In this document: positions 49,189 through 62,400 of the stretch, in pieces
Layout of the letters: every line of letters begins with the position of its first letter
Position numbering within the stretch: the stretch's first letter is position 1
Source of the DNA: Spisula solida
Lineage: Eukaryota; Mollusca; Bivalvia; Venerida; Mactridae
Assembly: GCA_947247005.1 (NCBI GenBank)
Contig: OX365948.1
Location: forward strand, 11,893,455-11,957,454
Direction: 5' to 3'
DNA: 64,000 nucleotides
The notes under the pieces: model-generated
The model's input: the letters and a program-made list of their open reading frames with translations, nothing else
Told to the model about the DNA's origin: nothing
The model's database searches: none
Made by a program: the position numbers and the translations under genes

Positions 49189-49432
49189 GCTGGCTTGGAA
49201 GAATAAGGTCGTAAGTGCAAAAATGCCATTTTGAGAAAACGAAAAAAGTGTCTGAATGCTACTCTTTATCTAGAGAAAACCAACTTCTCCCACTTCAGTT
49301 TGGTCAGCATGACCTTTCGATTTTGATGAAAATAGGTTGATAAGATGCGCCTTGTGATGCAGATCTCGAATATGTATGAGTAATATAATAAGGTCCTCAG
49401 TTGCACTTCTGACCTTATTCTTCTAAGCCAGC
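49189..49432. mobile_element. Small inverted-repeat element (MITE-like)
   Basis: The left end GCTGGCTTGGAAGAATAAGG and right end CCTTATTCTTCTAAGCCAGC are inverted copies, continuing for about 30 bp with a few mismatches. The whole is 244 bp with no coding capacity. I see no convincing target duplication, so the superfamily is open. Confidence 0.7.
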
Positions 49433-49580
49433 AAAATGCGAAGACTAATAATCTGTTGATGAAATACAGTATCTTCATGGTTACAATAAACTAACAACGT
49501 GTAAAAGTATATAACCTATGACAGTATTATATTTACCACAGCAGAATATACTAGGATCCCCAAACCATGTTTATTAACTA

Positions 49581-49731
49581 CAGTAGAACTTCAATGACTA
49601 GAACAATTTGGCCTTGACACTCTAGAAACCTTAAAAAACGCCCCTCGTACAGTGTGTCATGCCTCAAACAGAAATATAGTTCCAACAATTTTCCCAGTCC
49701 AAAGGCAGTTAGAGGCATTGAAGTTCCACTG
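49581..49731. mobile_element. 151-bp TA-flanked MITE, pogo/Tigger-like
   Basis: Starts CAGTAGAACTTCAATG and ends with the inverted CATTGAAGTTCCACTG, with TA on each side. Too short to encode anything. A half copy of the same end (CAGTAGAACTTTGATGCATT) lies at about 33541 in GADD45GIP1 intron 2. Confidence 0.8.
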
Positions 49732-50039
49732 TACTAGTATAATATTATTGACTATGAAAGTAAATTGGAATGAACTCATCTATATGTCAACTTCAGTAGA
49801 CAAACTAGCCTATCAAACACGAATCACAACTTTGTGTAGTGGCAAATTTCACAATGTTGTCCATTTGATTATTATTTTTTGAATTGCTAGGTGCATCTTA
49901 ACAGGTGAGCAGATTTAACTAGACATGGATCACTGGAGTGATGAATCATAACCCCGCAGCACTGCCTCGACACAGGAATATTATTTAAAATTATAGTATA
50001 AGGAACACATTTATAATAACAAACTTACTTCTAAAATCT

Positions 50040-50345
50040 AGTAAGAAATGACTAAGTTACAGAGCGAACAAACCTTGCATGACCTCTAAGGGTAACTTTG
50101 ACTTTTGAGCTAGAGACCTGAATCTTGCGCATGACACACCGTCTTGATGTGGTGAACATTCTTTCCGAACAATATTAAAATCCAGTAAGAAACCACAAAG
50201 TTAGAGAGCGGACACAACTTGCATGACTATATAACCTTTGACCTCTAGGTGTGGCCCTGACCTTTGAGCTAGAGACCTGGGTCTTGCGCATGACACACCG
50301 CCTTGATGTGGTGAACATTTTTCTCGAACAATTTTAAAATCTAGA
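50040..50345. repeat. Two units related to the 168-bp satellite
   Basis: Words CTCTAAGGGTAACTTTGAC, GAGACCTGAATCTTGCGCAT and TTGATGTGGTGAACATT recur about 159 bp apart. They match the array at 10384-11160 inside the 4.3-kb transposon. The copy ends close to the SPICE1 stop codon, in its probable 3' UTR or flank. Confidence 0.7.
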
Positions 50346-50426
50346 CATATGTTGAAGTCCACTAGTCACTATCTGTATGCTGAGGACCACTAATAGGTAT
50401 TTAACATTGTTCAAGACCAATGATCA

Positions 50427-53400
50427 CTATCTAGCTGTTTGTTGAGGACTACCGGTAGACTGATCCATATCTACTTTAGGCAATGATACAGTTATCCCAC
50501 GACTTGCTGGTACATGCATATCCAAACTCTACAATAAAACAAAACACAGATATAAAGCTAACATGCGCATAGAATTTACACAATGTATACAGGAGGCTAG
50601 CCAGATAAAACCAGAATTATGCCACATGGTGACGATTTATAGTTTATACTCCCACAATACTGTAATGCCACAGAAACCTATCAGACAAGCAGCCAAATAG
50701 TAGCCTTTATTCCTATAACTTTGTGCATTCCTACAAGATTGGGCATTTTAGTAAAAGTAAAAACGTTGATTGCTTTGCTAAAAATCTCATTTTCGAGCAG
50801 GTATTAGGAAGACATTTATCAAGCCGAATAATGCAAAAAAATGCGACAAAAACAGGGTTTGTTACGTCCGCTGTGAGTTTTCACATGGATGATTCCAGTG
50901 TATTTGTTTTTGTGAAGATGCACCCATTTCAAATCTAACATGAACAAAATTGTAAGTGTTGAAGCTAGATTTTGTTCAAGGTCATGATAAGCTTCATCTA
51001 CTGACCTCAAATCTATTATCTATAAGGGTACCATGACCAACCTGCATACCTAGTTTGAAGATCAGACACATACATGTGCAAATTAATTTACGGTACCAAA
51101 CTTCAAAAGTGTGAAAAATAATTGATAGCATTGTGTTCTATAATGTGTAATTCATTAACATGTGCCACATTCAGTAGGGAGTGGTGGCCTAAAGGTAGGA
51201 TGCCACTTCGGGATGGAGAGGTCCCGGGTTCAATCCCTGTCTGCGTCACTGCTTAATTTCTCTAAGCAAGAATAACCCACAATTCCCTACTCAACCAAGC
51301 TGTGAATTGGTGCCTATGAGGGCAGTGTATGTATAAGTTTGACAATCCTTGGCACCATATCTCGATTTTGGCTGCTCAACCACCAGGAGAGAAATAGTCT
51401 CCCCTGGGAGATCCAATACAGGTTCCTTAGTTAGCCCAATGACCAGGGGAAGTTAAAATGTTAATCGGTGGCGGAACAGCTGAATTGCTGAAAGCTGCCC
51501 TTGAAAACTGGTAACTTAACTCTTATTTCTGTATTGTAAGACTATCATTAATTGCACCCATGCTATATCAACTACTTACAAATAGACTACATGTATACAA
51601 GCTTACCTGACTATCTACAGACTGGAACATCATTCTATAACTATCAGATCTCTGGGATATAGGTGATATGTTAGGTGACACAGGATATGCTGGAAGTCCA
51701 GTCTGTAAAACAATAACACATAGATGTATATCTCTGTGATACTCCATATTTAATGGAGCATGAAGTCACCTGTCAGGATCATGTAGTCGTTCTTTCAGGT
51801 ATCATGGTTGAAGAAGATCACAGGTGTTCCTTGCAGCATTATTTAAGCTAAACCCAATTATAAAACCAGATATTGAAATATGCTAATAAAATCAGCTGAT
51901 GTGTAAAGAAGTTTGCAAGATATGTTATCCTAGTAACAAACGAATGCAGAATAAGCTCAGTTTTACTTAACAGTAAACTTACAGCTCAAAGCTTTACTCA
52001 ATAGATACGTTAATTCATGGACCTATACTATGTCCAACTTCAATTATTTTGAGTATGGAGAGGAGACAATTCAATTATGGAAATGGTTGTAACAAGACAC
52101 CTTATAAAGGGAAATCATGCTTTGTATTTGTCTATAAAAAGCTGGACACAAGATGTGTGCACATCCTATTACATCTTGTGGGTGTATGGATGAAATGGTA
52201 AAACACTAAACCGCACAATAGATGAGTACATATTCTAGCTCAGACTGCTCAGTTATGAACAGCCTGTTTAAACAGTAACTGTTACAGCCTGTTATTGGTC
52301 AATTGACTGAATGGTTAGCCTGTATGATAACTGTCTCACCATCCCACTATGATCATGTGAATATTCTCACCTGTTTGGGTATTGGCTTGTAACCAGGAAG
52401 TTCCATCGATTGTCTCAACATTTCATCGTTACCATTATTCATACTTTGCTGAATATTAGGTTTAGGACGTCCATTTACTACTTGTTGCTGTTGTAGTTGT
52501 TGCTGTTGTTGCCTTTGTTGTTGTTTTTGTTGATGCTGTTGTTCCTGTATCCTTTGCTGTTGTTGCATGACTAACTCTATCAGTTTCTGTTGTTGCTCAT
52601 ATTGTAACTGTTGTTGTTGAAGCCGCTGTTGATTATCAACAACCTGACTTCTAGCAGACTGACTCTGTTGTTGCATTTGCTGTTGTTGTTGCTGCTGCAG
52701 TTGTTGTTGTTGTTGCTGCTGCATTTGTTGATGCATTTGTTGTCCATGATTTTCTTGCTCCTGTACGACCATTTGTTGGTTCATCAAGCCATTCAGTCTC
52801 CTCTGAGCTTCAGCATGCTGTTGATTCAGTGCCGCTATCTGTGAGGCAAGATATTCCCTATCTGATCCCTTAGAATCATGTGACCTTTGTGAGTCATGTG
52901 ACCTCTGTGTGTCAGCTAATTGATCATGTGATCCAACATTGTTCTGATCATGTGACCTTTGTAAAGTCTGAGGTCTATCTTGAGGTATAACACTAATTGG
53001 TTGCTGTTGTTTTTCATAAAATGACAAAGGAAGTTCTTGTTGTTTCTGAGGATGTCCTGTGTGTCCAGTTGGCAGTGGTATTCTAACATTACTCTGAACT
53101 AAAGGTGTAGGCTTTGGAACACTAACAGAATTCACTGGAACACTAACAGGACCCATGTTAGGGTGTGGATGCCCCTGTATAGTACTAGATATAGTTGATA
53201 CATTGTTTGGGTTGATAACTTGGGCAAGACTTGATGGACATAAGGCAGGAAGTTCAGAGAAATCATCCTGTAGAGCAGAGTTGTTACTTTCTACACTGGA
53301 TACATAACCTTGCATATCTAGCAGAGATTGTTGCTCTGAAATTATAAACAAAACTTATAATCAAATGATTAGAAAAAATCTATGTAACACGTTTTCTATT

Positions 53401-56400
53401 TGCACATTTTCCAAAATGTTTTGTAATTAGCTTTCAGCAATATATTGCTTGTGATACATACAATTTTAATTAATCACAGAGCGTAAATGACTCACAGACT
53501 GAGCAAGTGTTGCAGCAATATCAAGTGAAACAAGCAATTAAGAATTGCAAGCAATACAGAAGTCCCCTACCAGTTTGAAGCCATTTTCAATGTATCTGTT
53601 GCCATAGCAACCACAATTTTTGTCAGAATCAAAATATATGTAGACGTGCATACTCTCCTTACTGCCCCTTATCCACAAATCAAGTTTCATAAACCTAGCT
53701 TGGAAACTGTTTGAGTTATGCCAGGATCCAGATTTTTTGACCGACGGACAGACTAACTAGCACTTCACCCACCTGAATAGATTGCCAAACTAGGAAAATT
53801 GTAGTGGGCTAATTTGTAACCATGCTGAAACTAATCTGTTACCTTGCAGAAACTGGTTTAATTTCCAGGTCATGATCTTACATGACATTGGCTTCTATAC
53901 AGTTTCCTATTTGTGGAGAGGTTGTTTGCTGTTAATAGATGAAACAGTTTAGTGCTGGTTGATAAATTAGAAGATATTTAAATTAGTCGAGTTAAGCAAA
54001 TTTTAATTTTAATTTGATTTCTGTGTTGGACAGTAGTACTCAGTTACTCACTAGCTGCATCTTTCTCTTCATCAACAACTCTAGATCTTCTTACTGGAGG
54101 TGACAACATCACAGCAGCAGACACAGGCTTCAAATGATCACCAAATGCATTCATTTCTCTCGGTAGTTTAGTAGGTAGATCTAAAACAGACATGCAACTT
54201 GTGAGCAGTGATATTTCATCGATTTTTATAGGGCTATATGACATATAAACTGCCATGGTAATGTAGTATTCTTCCTGCTACAGTCAATGGTCAGATAGTG
54301 GTAAAGGAAGACCCAAGGTATATCTGAGTAAAACCATTGGCATGAAAGTCAGCAGGATAGCTTCATCAAATACAAAATTACAAATTTTACATCCCATGTG
54401 GGATTTGAACAAGCATCGGTGAGGGGAAGTCAGGAGTCACTTGGACAAAACCCCTAATAATTCATCTAACATTAGGCTGATCTAAAAAAAATCTTTGTTT
54501 GGAGTTATCAGATCCAGAAATTTTTTGGGTGTAAAAAAGTTCTTTTTACATACACTTATAGAGTAAAACAATTCTTGTCTCCTTAAATGCCTCAAAAAAG
54601 AGTAGGTAGGGTAACTTCAAATAATGTTTAAATTCTGCAAAAGAGATGATGATATCACCATACAGACCAAGCATTCTATAAATCAGGATAATTATCAACA
54701 ATACACTGTATCAGATATCTAGGAAGGGCAACACAAATCCCAGAATTCATGCTATTACAGAGTCTGGAATATATTGAACATACATGTAAAAGGATGCATT
54801 ACACAATTATACTGTTTTACATTTATGTAGTCCAGACATTACAGGAAAATATTGCTACTACAATCTATCTGTAGTAATCAAAAAGTTGATATTGAAAATG
54901 TTAGTTCACTGAACTATACTTAGCAACTTTTCTAAGTCCTCACTTATATTTTTGATGATAACTTTGTCACCCTTGTATATATCTCAATGAAATTTGGCTA
55001 TATTATGCGTGTGTTATCGTTTTTAAGAATTGTACATCAACACGTCGATTTCGATATATTATTACTGAATGAAAACAATCTAAACATAACAACTTTAGAA
55101 GGTAAAAGTCACAAATACATATTTTGGTATCTGGGATGACCACCATGTAGTCTGATTGTTCTGCTAGCAGTCACAAATGAGACTTGGAAGCATTGCTGAA
55201 CGCATAGACTCAATGAATTTACTGTCTGAACTCAAAAAGGTATCACGTCTCCGGAGTAGCCCGATGTAACGTCATAACGTCTCTTTAAATTGACAAACAC
55301 TCCGGCAACCTGCATTTTACGACAGACAGCCAATAAAACTACTTTTAACTAAATACTCGAAGATATAAATATGTTGTTAATCAATCAGACAGTGATGCTT
55401 TAGGTAATTATTCTGACTTGTCAACAGAAAATGCCACACGGCGCCGTACCGACGTCACGTCATTTTTTTCTGACATCGGCGGACGCATAACTGTGATAAT
55501 ATAATTGATTTTTAAATGTTTTTTGTACGTGGCGAGTCTTTGGGCATAATTCGCAAGTGTTTGGAACAAATTCCGGGGATGTGTAACTGCGCGAAGGGAG
55601 AAAAACACAAAACGCACATGCGTCTAACAACGATATAACTACTAGTCATACGGCCGGTTTGTGACATGGATTAGTTTATCTGTCGCATATAAACATCACT
55701 TGAGAAATTTGGTTGCGTCACTGTTTATAATAAAAAAGTTATTAATAAATGAAAATGAGGACTTAAGTTGTTAAGAACATTAACCAAAATGATATAAATA
55801 TATAACCTTGTACAGTGAAGGGATCCTGCTGAGATTTTGGTGGTGTCTGTGACAATGAAGGTTCATTGTTGTCAGGTACAGCAGACTGGTAGACATCGTG
55901 CTGTTGATCAGGGTCAGTAGAAGCATTCCGGTTGACTGCTGTCTGGGTAGGGTTTGATGTCACGGACTGGGCAGGACTCCACGCTGGGTTGCTCTGTGTT
56001 TGCCCACCCTATAGTACAAATATGATACCAATAAGAACAAAATGAAAGATGCTCGGTATTTACAAAACAAACATAATATTAATCAAACTGACCTCTTTTG
56101 CATAAATATGATGATATATCAATTCTTAGGATAGAATTTTAAGGACCTACATCACAATAGATTCACCTGTATGTTTTCCAGCAATTTAGCAAAAACAGAC
56201 TTTTAACATGTCAAAAACACCTTTTCAGCATTTTTTCATGATATGACGGTCAACTGAACAAATCAGTTTTCCTGAAACTGTTTATCGACTAGTACTGACT
56301 TGCTCTTCTCTATGCAACTGACAATTCTTCACATGTGGCAGACATGACAAGAGCCCACTGAAGAACATCATTAGCCTAACCTGTGAATCAAACCTAGCTT

Positions 56401-59400
56401 GTCAGTGTGACAGTCACAAACTCTACCACCTGAGTCAGCTAAGTAACTAAGACTTGGAAATAATCTGACACTTCTGAGATCATACCTTTAGTCGATTTAT
56501 CTCGGTCCGTGTCTCCAAACGAAATTTTTGAAATTCAAATGCCATGTTTTGAAATTCTTCTTGTGTGATAATAATATCCTGCAACAAGAATGAAAAAGTT
56601 CCACAGTATAAAATGTATACAAATACACAGTAACACAGTCCATATTTAACCCCTAACTCTATTATGACACATTTTGTTGCATCTACTATATTTCTACACA
56701 GATTTGAGTTTTGTAAATATGATGCAAATAAATTATGGATGCCAATCACCAGTTATTTTCAGTTCACTGGTTTGAAGAAGGTGTACAATATTAAATATTA
56801 TATTATCAGAATAAGCAACACTGAAGGTAACTAGAGCTGTCGCCATTCGGCAGACTAATATACCCCCGCAGGCAAAGGGCCATAATTCTGCCAAAATTCA
56901 TACAGCGCAAATTCCTTTCTTCATGCACATCTACAGTCAGATCTCGATACAACGACACTGTTTGTTCCCGAGCAAAATGTCGTTATAACGAATTTGTCGG
57001 TATACTGAATTTCACTAGTGACAAGAATTTTGATTGGGGGAATTGCTTGACAGAAATCATTCAATGATGCACATATAATTTATTATGTCATAAAATTATA
57101 TTCAGCAAGATCTGCAGTATAAAATACTTCTAATTACATAAAAATAATATTTTAAATAATATATAATGTTTTGAGAGAGCTCCAAATAAAGTGCGTCCGA
57201 ATTTAAAGGTATCCGGATAATACTACAGTAACCTATAAAATATAACGCTCGAGGGAATAAATTGGTAATTCATTTTGTTGAATATGTTACCTATCGTCTA
57301 AAAGAGTTGATGAATTGATAAATTAAGTCGAGAAATCTCGATTAACATAGTTTTTTCGTGAACCATACAATTTCGAAAATACGAATATATGCGATGACTT
57401 GGCGCTTATCTCCATTGATTACGAATGCGCGATCCGTAGTACACAAACTGTGGTTCGAGTGTGAAAGGTTAAACTATTATAATAAGAGCAATTAAGGTAT
57501 TTTTCACAAGTATAATTACATAATTAGGTATCATGCTTAGACAGTGGCTTTGTGTAAAGCTGATAAATAAGTCATGTGTGAAAATAGTCCCTGGTCAGTG
57601 TCAGTATATCGAGTAGTAATTACTGTGTAAACTATCGATGCGTTCCCTGCTTTTTGTTGTCGGTGTCGGTAAGTGAATATGTCGATATAACGGATACAAT
57701 TAACGTTGAATAGAATTCGTCCCCAGCAATTGATGTCGTTATAACGAAATTGTCGGTATATCGGATGTCGTTGTAACGAGATCTGACTGTATATGTTGAG
57801 GTTGTTCATCTCTGAAAGTTTGAGCAAAATCCTGCCAAAACTGTAGGAGGAGTTGCGTCCACAAGAATGCGTCTACGGACAGACAGACAGACAGACCGAC
57901 AGACAGACAAGCTGAATCCAGTATACCGCCCCTTACAACTCATTGTGCGGGGGTATAACTAGGTTAGGAGTGTGTGGAATGAATGTTTAAATGTTTGGAT
58001 AGTAGAGAAAGTTGTTGCTTTCAGATATATTACTGTTTAAAATACCGTCAGATAATATTATAGAGTTTCAAATTGTTCTAAATACTGTCAGAAATAAATT
58101 AACATTAACTATGAATAATTATTTTATATCATTATCAATAACTGGTATATTTGTATCTTCAAGGGACTTATACTTCATACCTCCTGTCCTGAAATACTAC
58201 TAGGCAATCATACATTATATCCGTATACATATTTGATTACATATAAACAAGAGGTCAAATAGTAACCGTGGTGATGCATAGAGCTAGATGACAACAAGTT
58301 GAGACAGTCTTGAGTTGCACTGTAGAAATAATTACTTACAGAGGTCAATGCATCAACGAGAGCTCTAAACTGTACAACATCTTGTGTAAGCTGTTCCCTA
58401 ACTGTCACCTCCGCTTGTAGTCGTAGTTCACATTCCTTCAAATATCTCGTCAGTTTGGTGACGGAATCAACGATAGCCAGGGTGTAACCAGAGAATGATT
58501 CCTGTCTGTGTCGTTCAGCGGGTGGTCTACGACCTGTATGCAGTTCATACTCTGCTATTTCATCCTCAAGTGTTTCCAAGACCTTAAGAATAAATAACGA
58601 ATATCAGCTCCATACAGTAAAACCTAAATAATTAGACAACCCTTGGGATCTGTCATAATATTGAGATTGAATATAGGTCGAATCAAACCGTATCAAAGAT
58701 ATTCTATACATGAATTAATTTACCTTGCAAATGAAACCTACACACATGGTACATACTAGTTTTAAATCATAGACAACTACATACGACTAGAAAATATGAA
58801 TTCTTACCAACTAATATGAGACTTTTTAAGGACAAACATATGTTGAGGTATCTAACCTTTCTAAGTTCATTCAGACTCAAATTTGATGTATTCAACTCAG
58901 GCTCTGGCCTCGGGACTCGTCTTTTCATCCTGTTGATCTTATTGGTATCATTCATAGCTGACTTGGTCGGTTGTAATATCTCTATAGACTCATTCATATC
59001 TTTCTTGTTTCTAGGAGGTGTTCGAAAAGTGCCATCTAAAATAAACAATGATAGATTTAAAGGCGTGCACTACAGATGACTATCAAAATATATACTCCTT
59101 CAAAAACAAATTTATCTAATGATCAATACAATGTAAATACTAAATGATTCGGAGCAATATGACAGTAAATCTAGTGAAATTTCAGTAAAAAGTCCATAAA
59201 ATATATGAAACAAGCAAATTCGTTGAATTAATATCCCCCGCCTACAGGTTATCAGTATTTCATGGCACAGTTTGGAATGTAAGCTTCCATCAGACAACAA
59301 TTGTCAATAAATCAATGGCAATAACTCAACAGAAAATTGACCAATAAAAATAACTTGACCGGCATCATCACAGTAGTTGTTCATATTTATTTTAAGTTTC

Positions 59401-62400
59401 ATGAAATTCTACCCGCTAGTTATTAGATGAAATTAGTCAATAAACCAAGGGCAGTACAAGGGCAGTAACTCTAAGGAAAATTGACCAAATTGAATAAACA
59501 AGTGTGCTAAGATGGCCCTGTATCCCTCACCTGTGCACATTGAACTAGAAGAACCATATTCAAACAGGACCTTGATTGTGTTGCCATGGTTCTGCATGAA
59601 TTTCAATTATTTAGCTATTCATAGAATGGAGCACTCAAGAAATATTGTTACCAAGTTGTGATGAAATCCAGTCTGCAGATAAAAGTCTTCACTATTTATA
59701 TATAGGGGTAAACGAGCCCCACCCACTGACGGCCATGTTTTAAGACGAATCATGACAAAAATGTCAATTTTGTAAGAGGGTCACCTAATAAGTATCTCTG
59801 TAAAATTATTTTGAAATCTGGCCAGTGATTGATTTTTTATGAATTTTTTAAGTTTTTCCAATCGGTTGCCATGGCAACCAGAGTTATCTATTGATCAGAT
59901 AAAAAACTTGACGGGGATCATCCCAGTATGCTAGTTCACATTTAGTTTAAGTTTCATGAAATTCTACCAGCTAGTTACAGAGAAATGGCTGCGGAAGGAC
60001 GGACTGACTGACTGACAACGCCATTTCAATACCGGCGGGGGATAATAAAGCTTCCTGGGCAGAGTCTACAAGGTAGACTTCTAATGATTTAATATTGAAT
60101 TACAAATGTTCTATATACATCAGTTTACCTTTAGATGAAATATTTGTTTGGTCGGGGAGTTGAGAACTCTGTGCTACATTTCTTCCACTAAGCTGACTGG
60201 TCAACATTTGTCCTAAATGACTCATACCAGCTTGACCGCTTATGGTACTCAATGTAGAGTTCTTCTCCTCAGCCTCCAGAAACTGTTGAAATCTTTTCAT
60301 GTTCATTTTCGGTTGATATGACAACGGTACAGGATGGGAATCATCTAATTCTGAAATATATTTATAGACATATTTACCAAACAATTCATCATCAAACTCA
60401 AATGAAAATTGATTTGGTCAAATGAAATTGATGCCATTGTATTTAAATGTTACCTTTCAAATTAAGCATCATACAAATAAAGACCATGATTACAATATGT
60501 TATTGAGGTTATTAAAATAAAATCTCAACGACATATCAACTGTTGTGACAATGTGACTGTGAACTATTTTCATTGGGATATGTAATCTTTAAATTTTTAC
60601 AGAGTTTATAGTCCAGATGACAGTATTTCAGTCACATAGAGACTACTCAGACTAGCCAATCACATTATCCTGATACTGGATCAAACTGTTTAGAAACTAA
60701 TCTTACATGCATAGCACATAGCAAGTAAGTAACAACTTATTTTAACAACTATGGTACCATTATGTTGTGGCCCAGGATGAAACCTGCAACTTCACATTAC
60801 TGAGACTGATACTATGATGATTTAAGAGAAGTGTTATAACCTGATTCTGATTCTTGTAGTTCGTTTAAGGCAGATTGGTTCATTACACTGTCACTTAGAT
60901 CCTCAGATCTGGTTCTTACATCCGGTGGTAAGTTCACTAGGGAAGCTGCAATGTCTGGCTCACCCGAGTTTGGTGCCGTGGTGACTGATGGAAAACCAGC
61001 AAATCTCTTCAAAAAGAAAATTTAGACAATTATTATATAAATAATAAATTGGATCCACATCTGTTAAGAATTTGTAATGCCATTCAGACAACAGGTATTC
61101 AAATCATATGCTTAATAAACACAAAATTATATGTAAAATAACAGCCTGCTGCCTCAGCAGAACTATTAAATTTGTATGTGCAGTCAAACCTGTTGCTAAA
61201 GGTCTGATAGGAATTAACATTGTAGACCTATAATATTTAGACAGGTTTTGTAATACTGGTCTTTGTTAACAGGTTGTATGAAACATAGATAAATGTTTTG
61301 ACCATATTTGCAATAATTCTGTGACGGATAAAGCAGGCAAAAGATACAATTGTCAAGCTTGGACATTGGAAGCTGTAAATAGTAACCTGCATACATCCAA
61401 TAAACTATAAAGCTTACCCTAGGATCATCTCCAAACAGATCTTTCACCACAGACATCATAGTGTCTGACTTCTCCAACACTTCTTGTAACTGTAAGGATT
61501 ATGTAAAGGGTAAATTAGCATTGCTATGTGATGTATACAAAGTAAAACCTCAACAATAGGACCACCCTTGGTAACCATCAAATTTGGTGTTCTTACTGTG
61601 ATGGTCTGAATGTTGACATATAGCGCAAAACAGTGAACATGGGTTGGAAAGGTGTGTTTTTAACTGGACTTATCATTTAGGTGGATTTTAAGTGAAAGTT
61701 TACAGCATACAAAAATTTCCTCAGGCAAGAAGTTGACCTATAGTATGTCAAACATCAACTAAAATTTATAAGACATTATTTTTATAGTTGTTTTACTAAG
61801 TAATACCAAAAACAGTCTAGTTTGTGTTTAAAAACCACTCGAAAATATAGTCCACTATTACAAAAACTTCTCCGTAAAGACCATCAATTTTGTCACTCAT
61901 CCGTCCATAATCAATGGAACTTAACCTGTTAAGAGAGACCGCCTGTCAACCAAGGTGACATTTTTGCCATTCAGTGTGGCTAACAGTACTAGGATTCATA
62001 AAATTATATGCAACAATCAATAGAGGCATGACTAAGTTATGACCCATTTTTTATCATTAACCTTTCAGAAGCAATTGGAAAATATAATATACAATTATGC
62101 CTTATATAATTACCTGCTTTTGGTCATAAAGAACTTCTTTCATAATAGCAATTTTTCTGGCCTGGACATTGCCTCTAAATGGGCTGGCTCTCTTGCCTAG
62201 AAAATAGAAACATGAAATTCAGGTCAAAATATTATAAAAGTTTCAAACATTACTTCCAAGATGAATGAAAGTACCAGAATACTGAACATTAATAATTTTA
62301 AATGCATGTAAAGCCTTAACTATCTAAACACATAATGCTATTAAATGTGGTGGACATTTAAGCTTTGTTATACAGAAATCCTTGACGACTGTGTCCGACT

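Noticed and set aside
52611..52844. Plus-strand leucine-rich open frame
   Set aside because: Shadow of the glutamine codons of SPICE1 exon 13 on the other strand.
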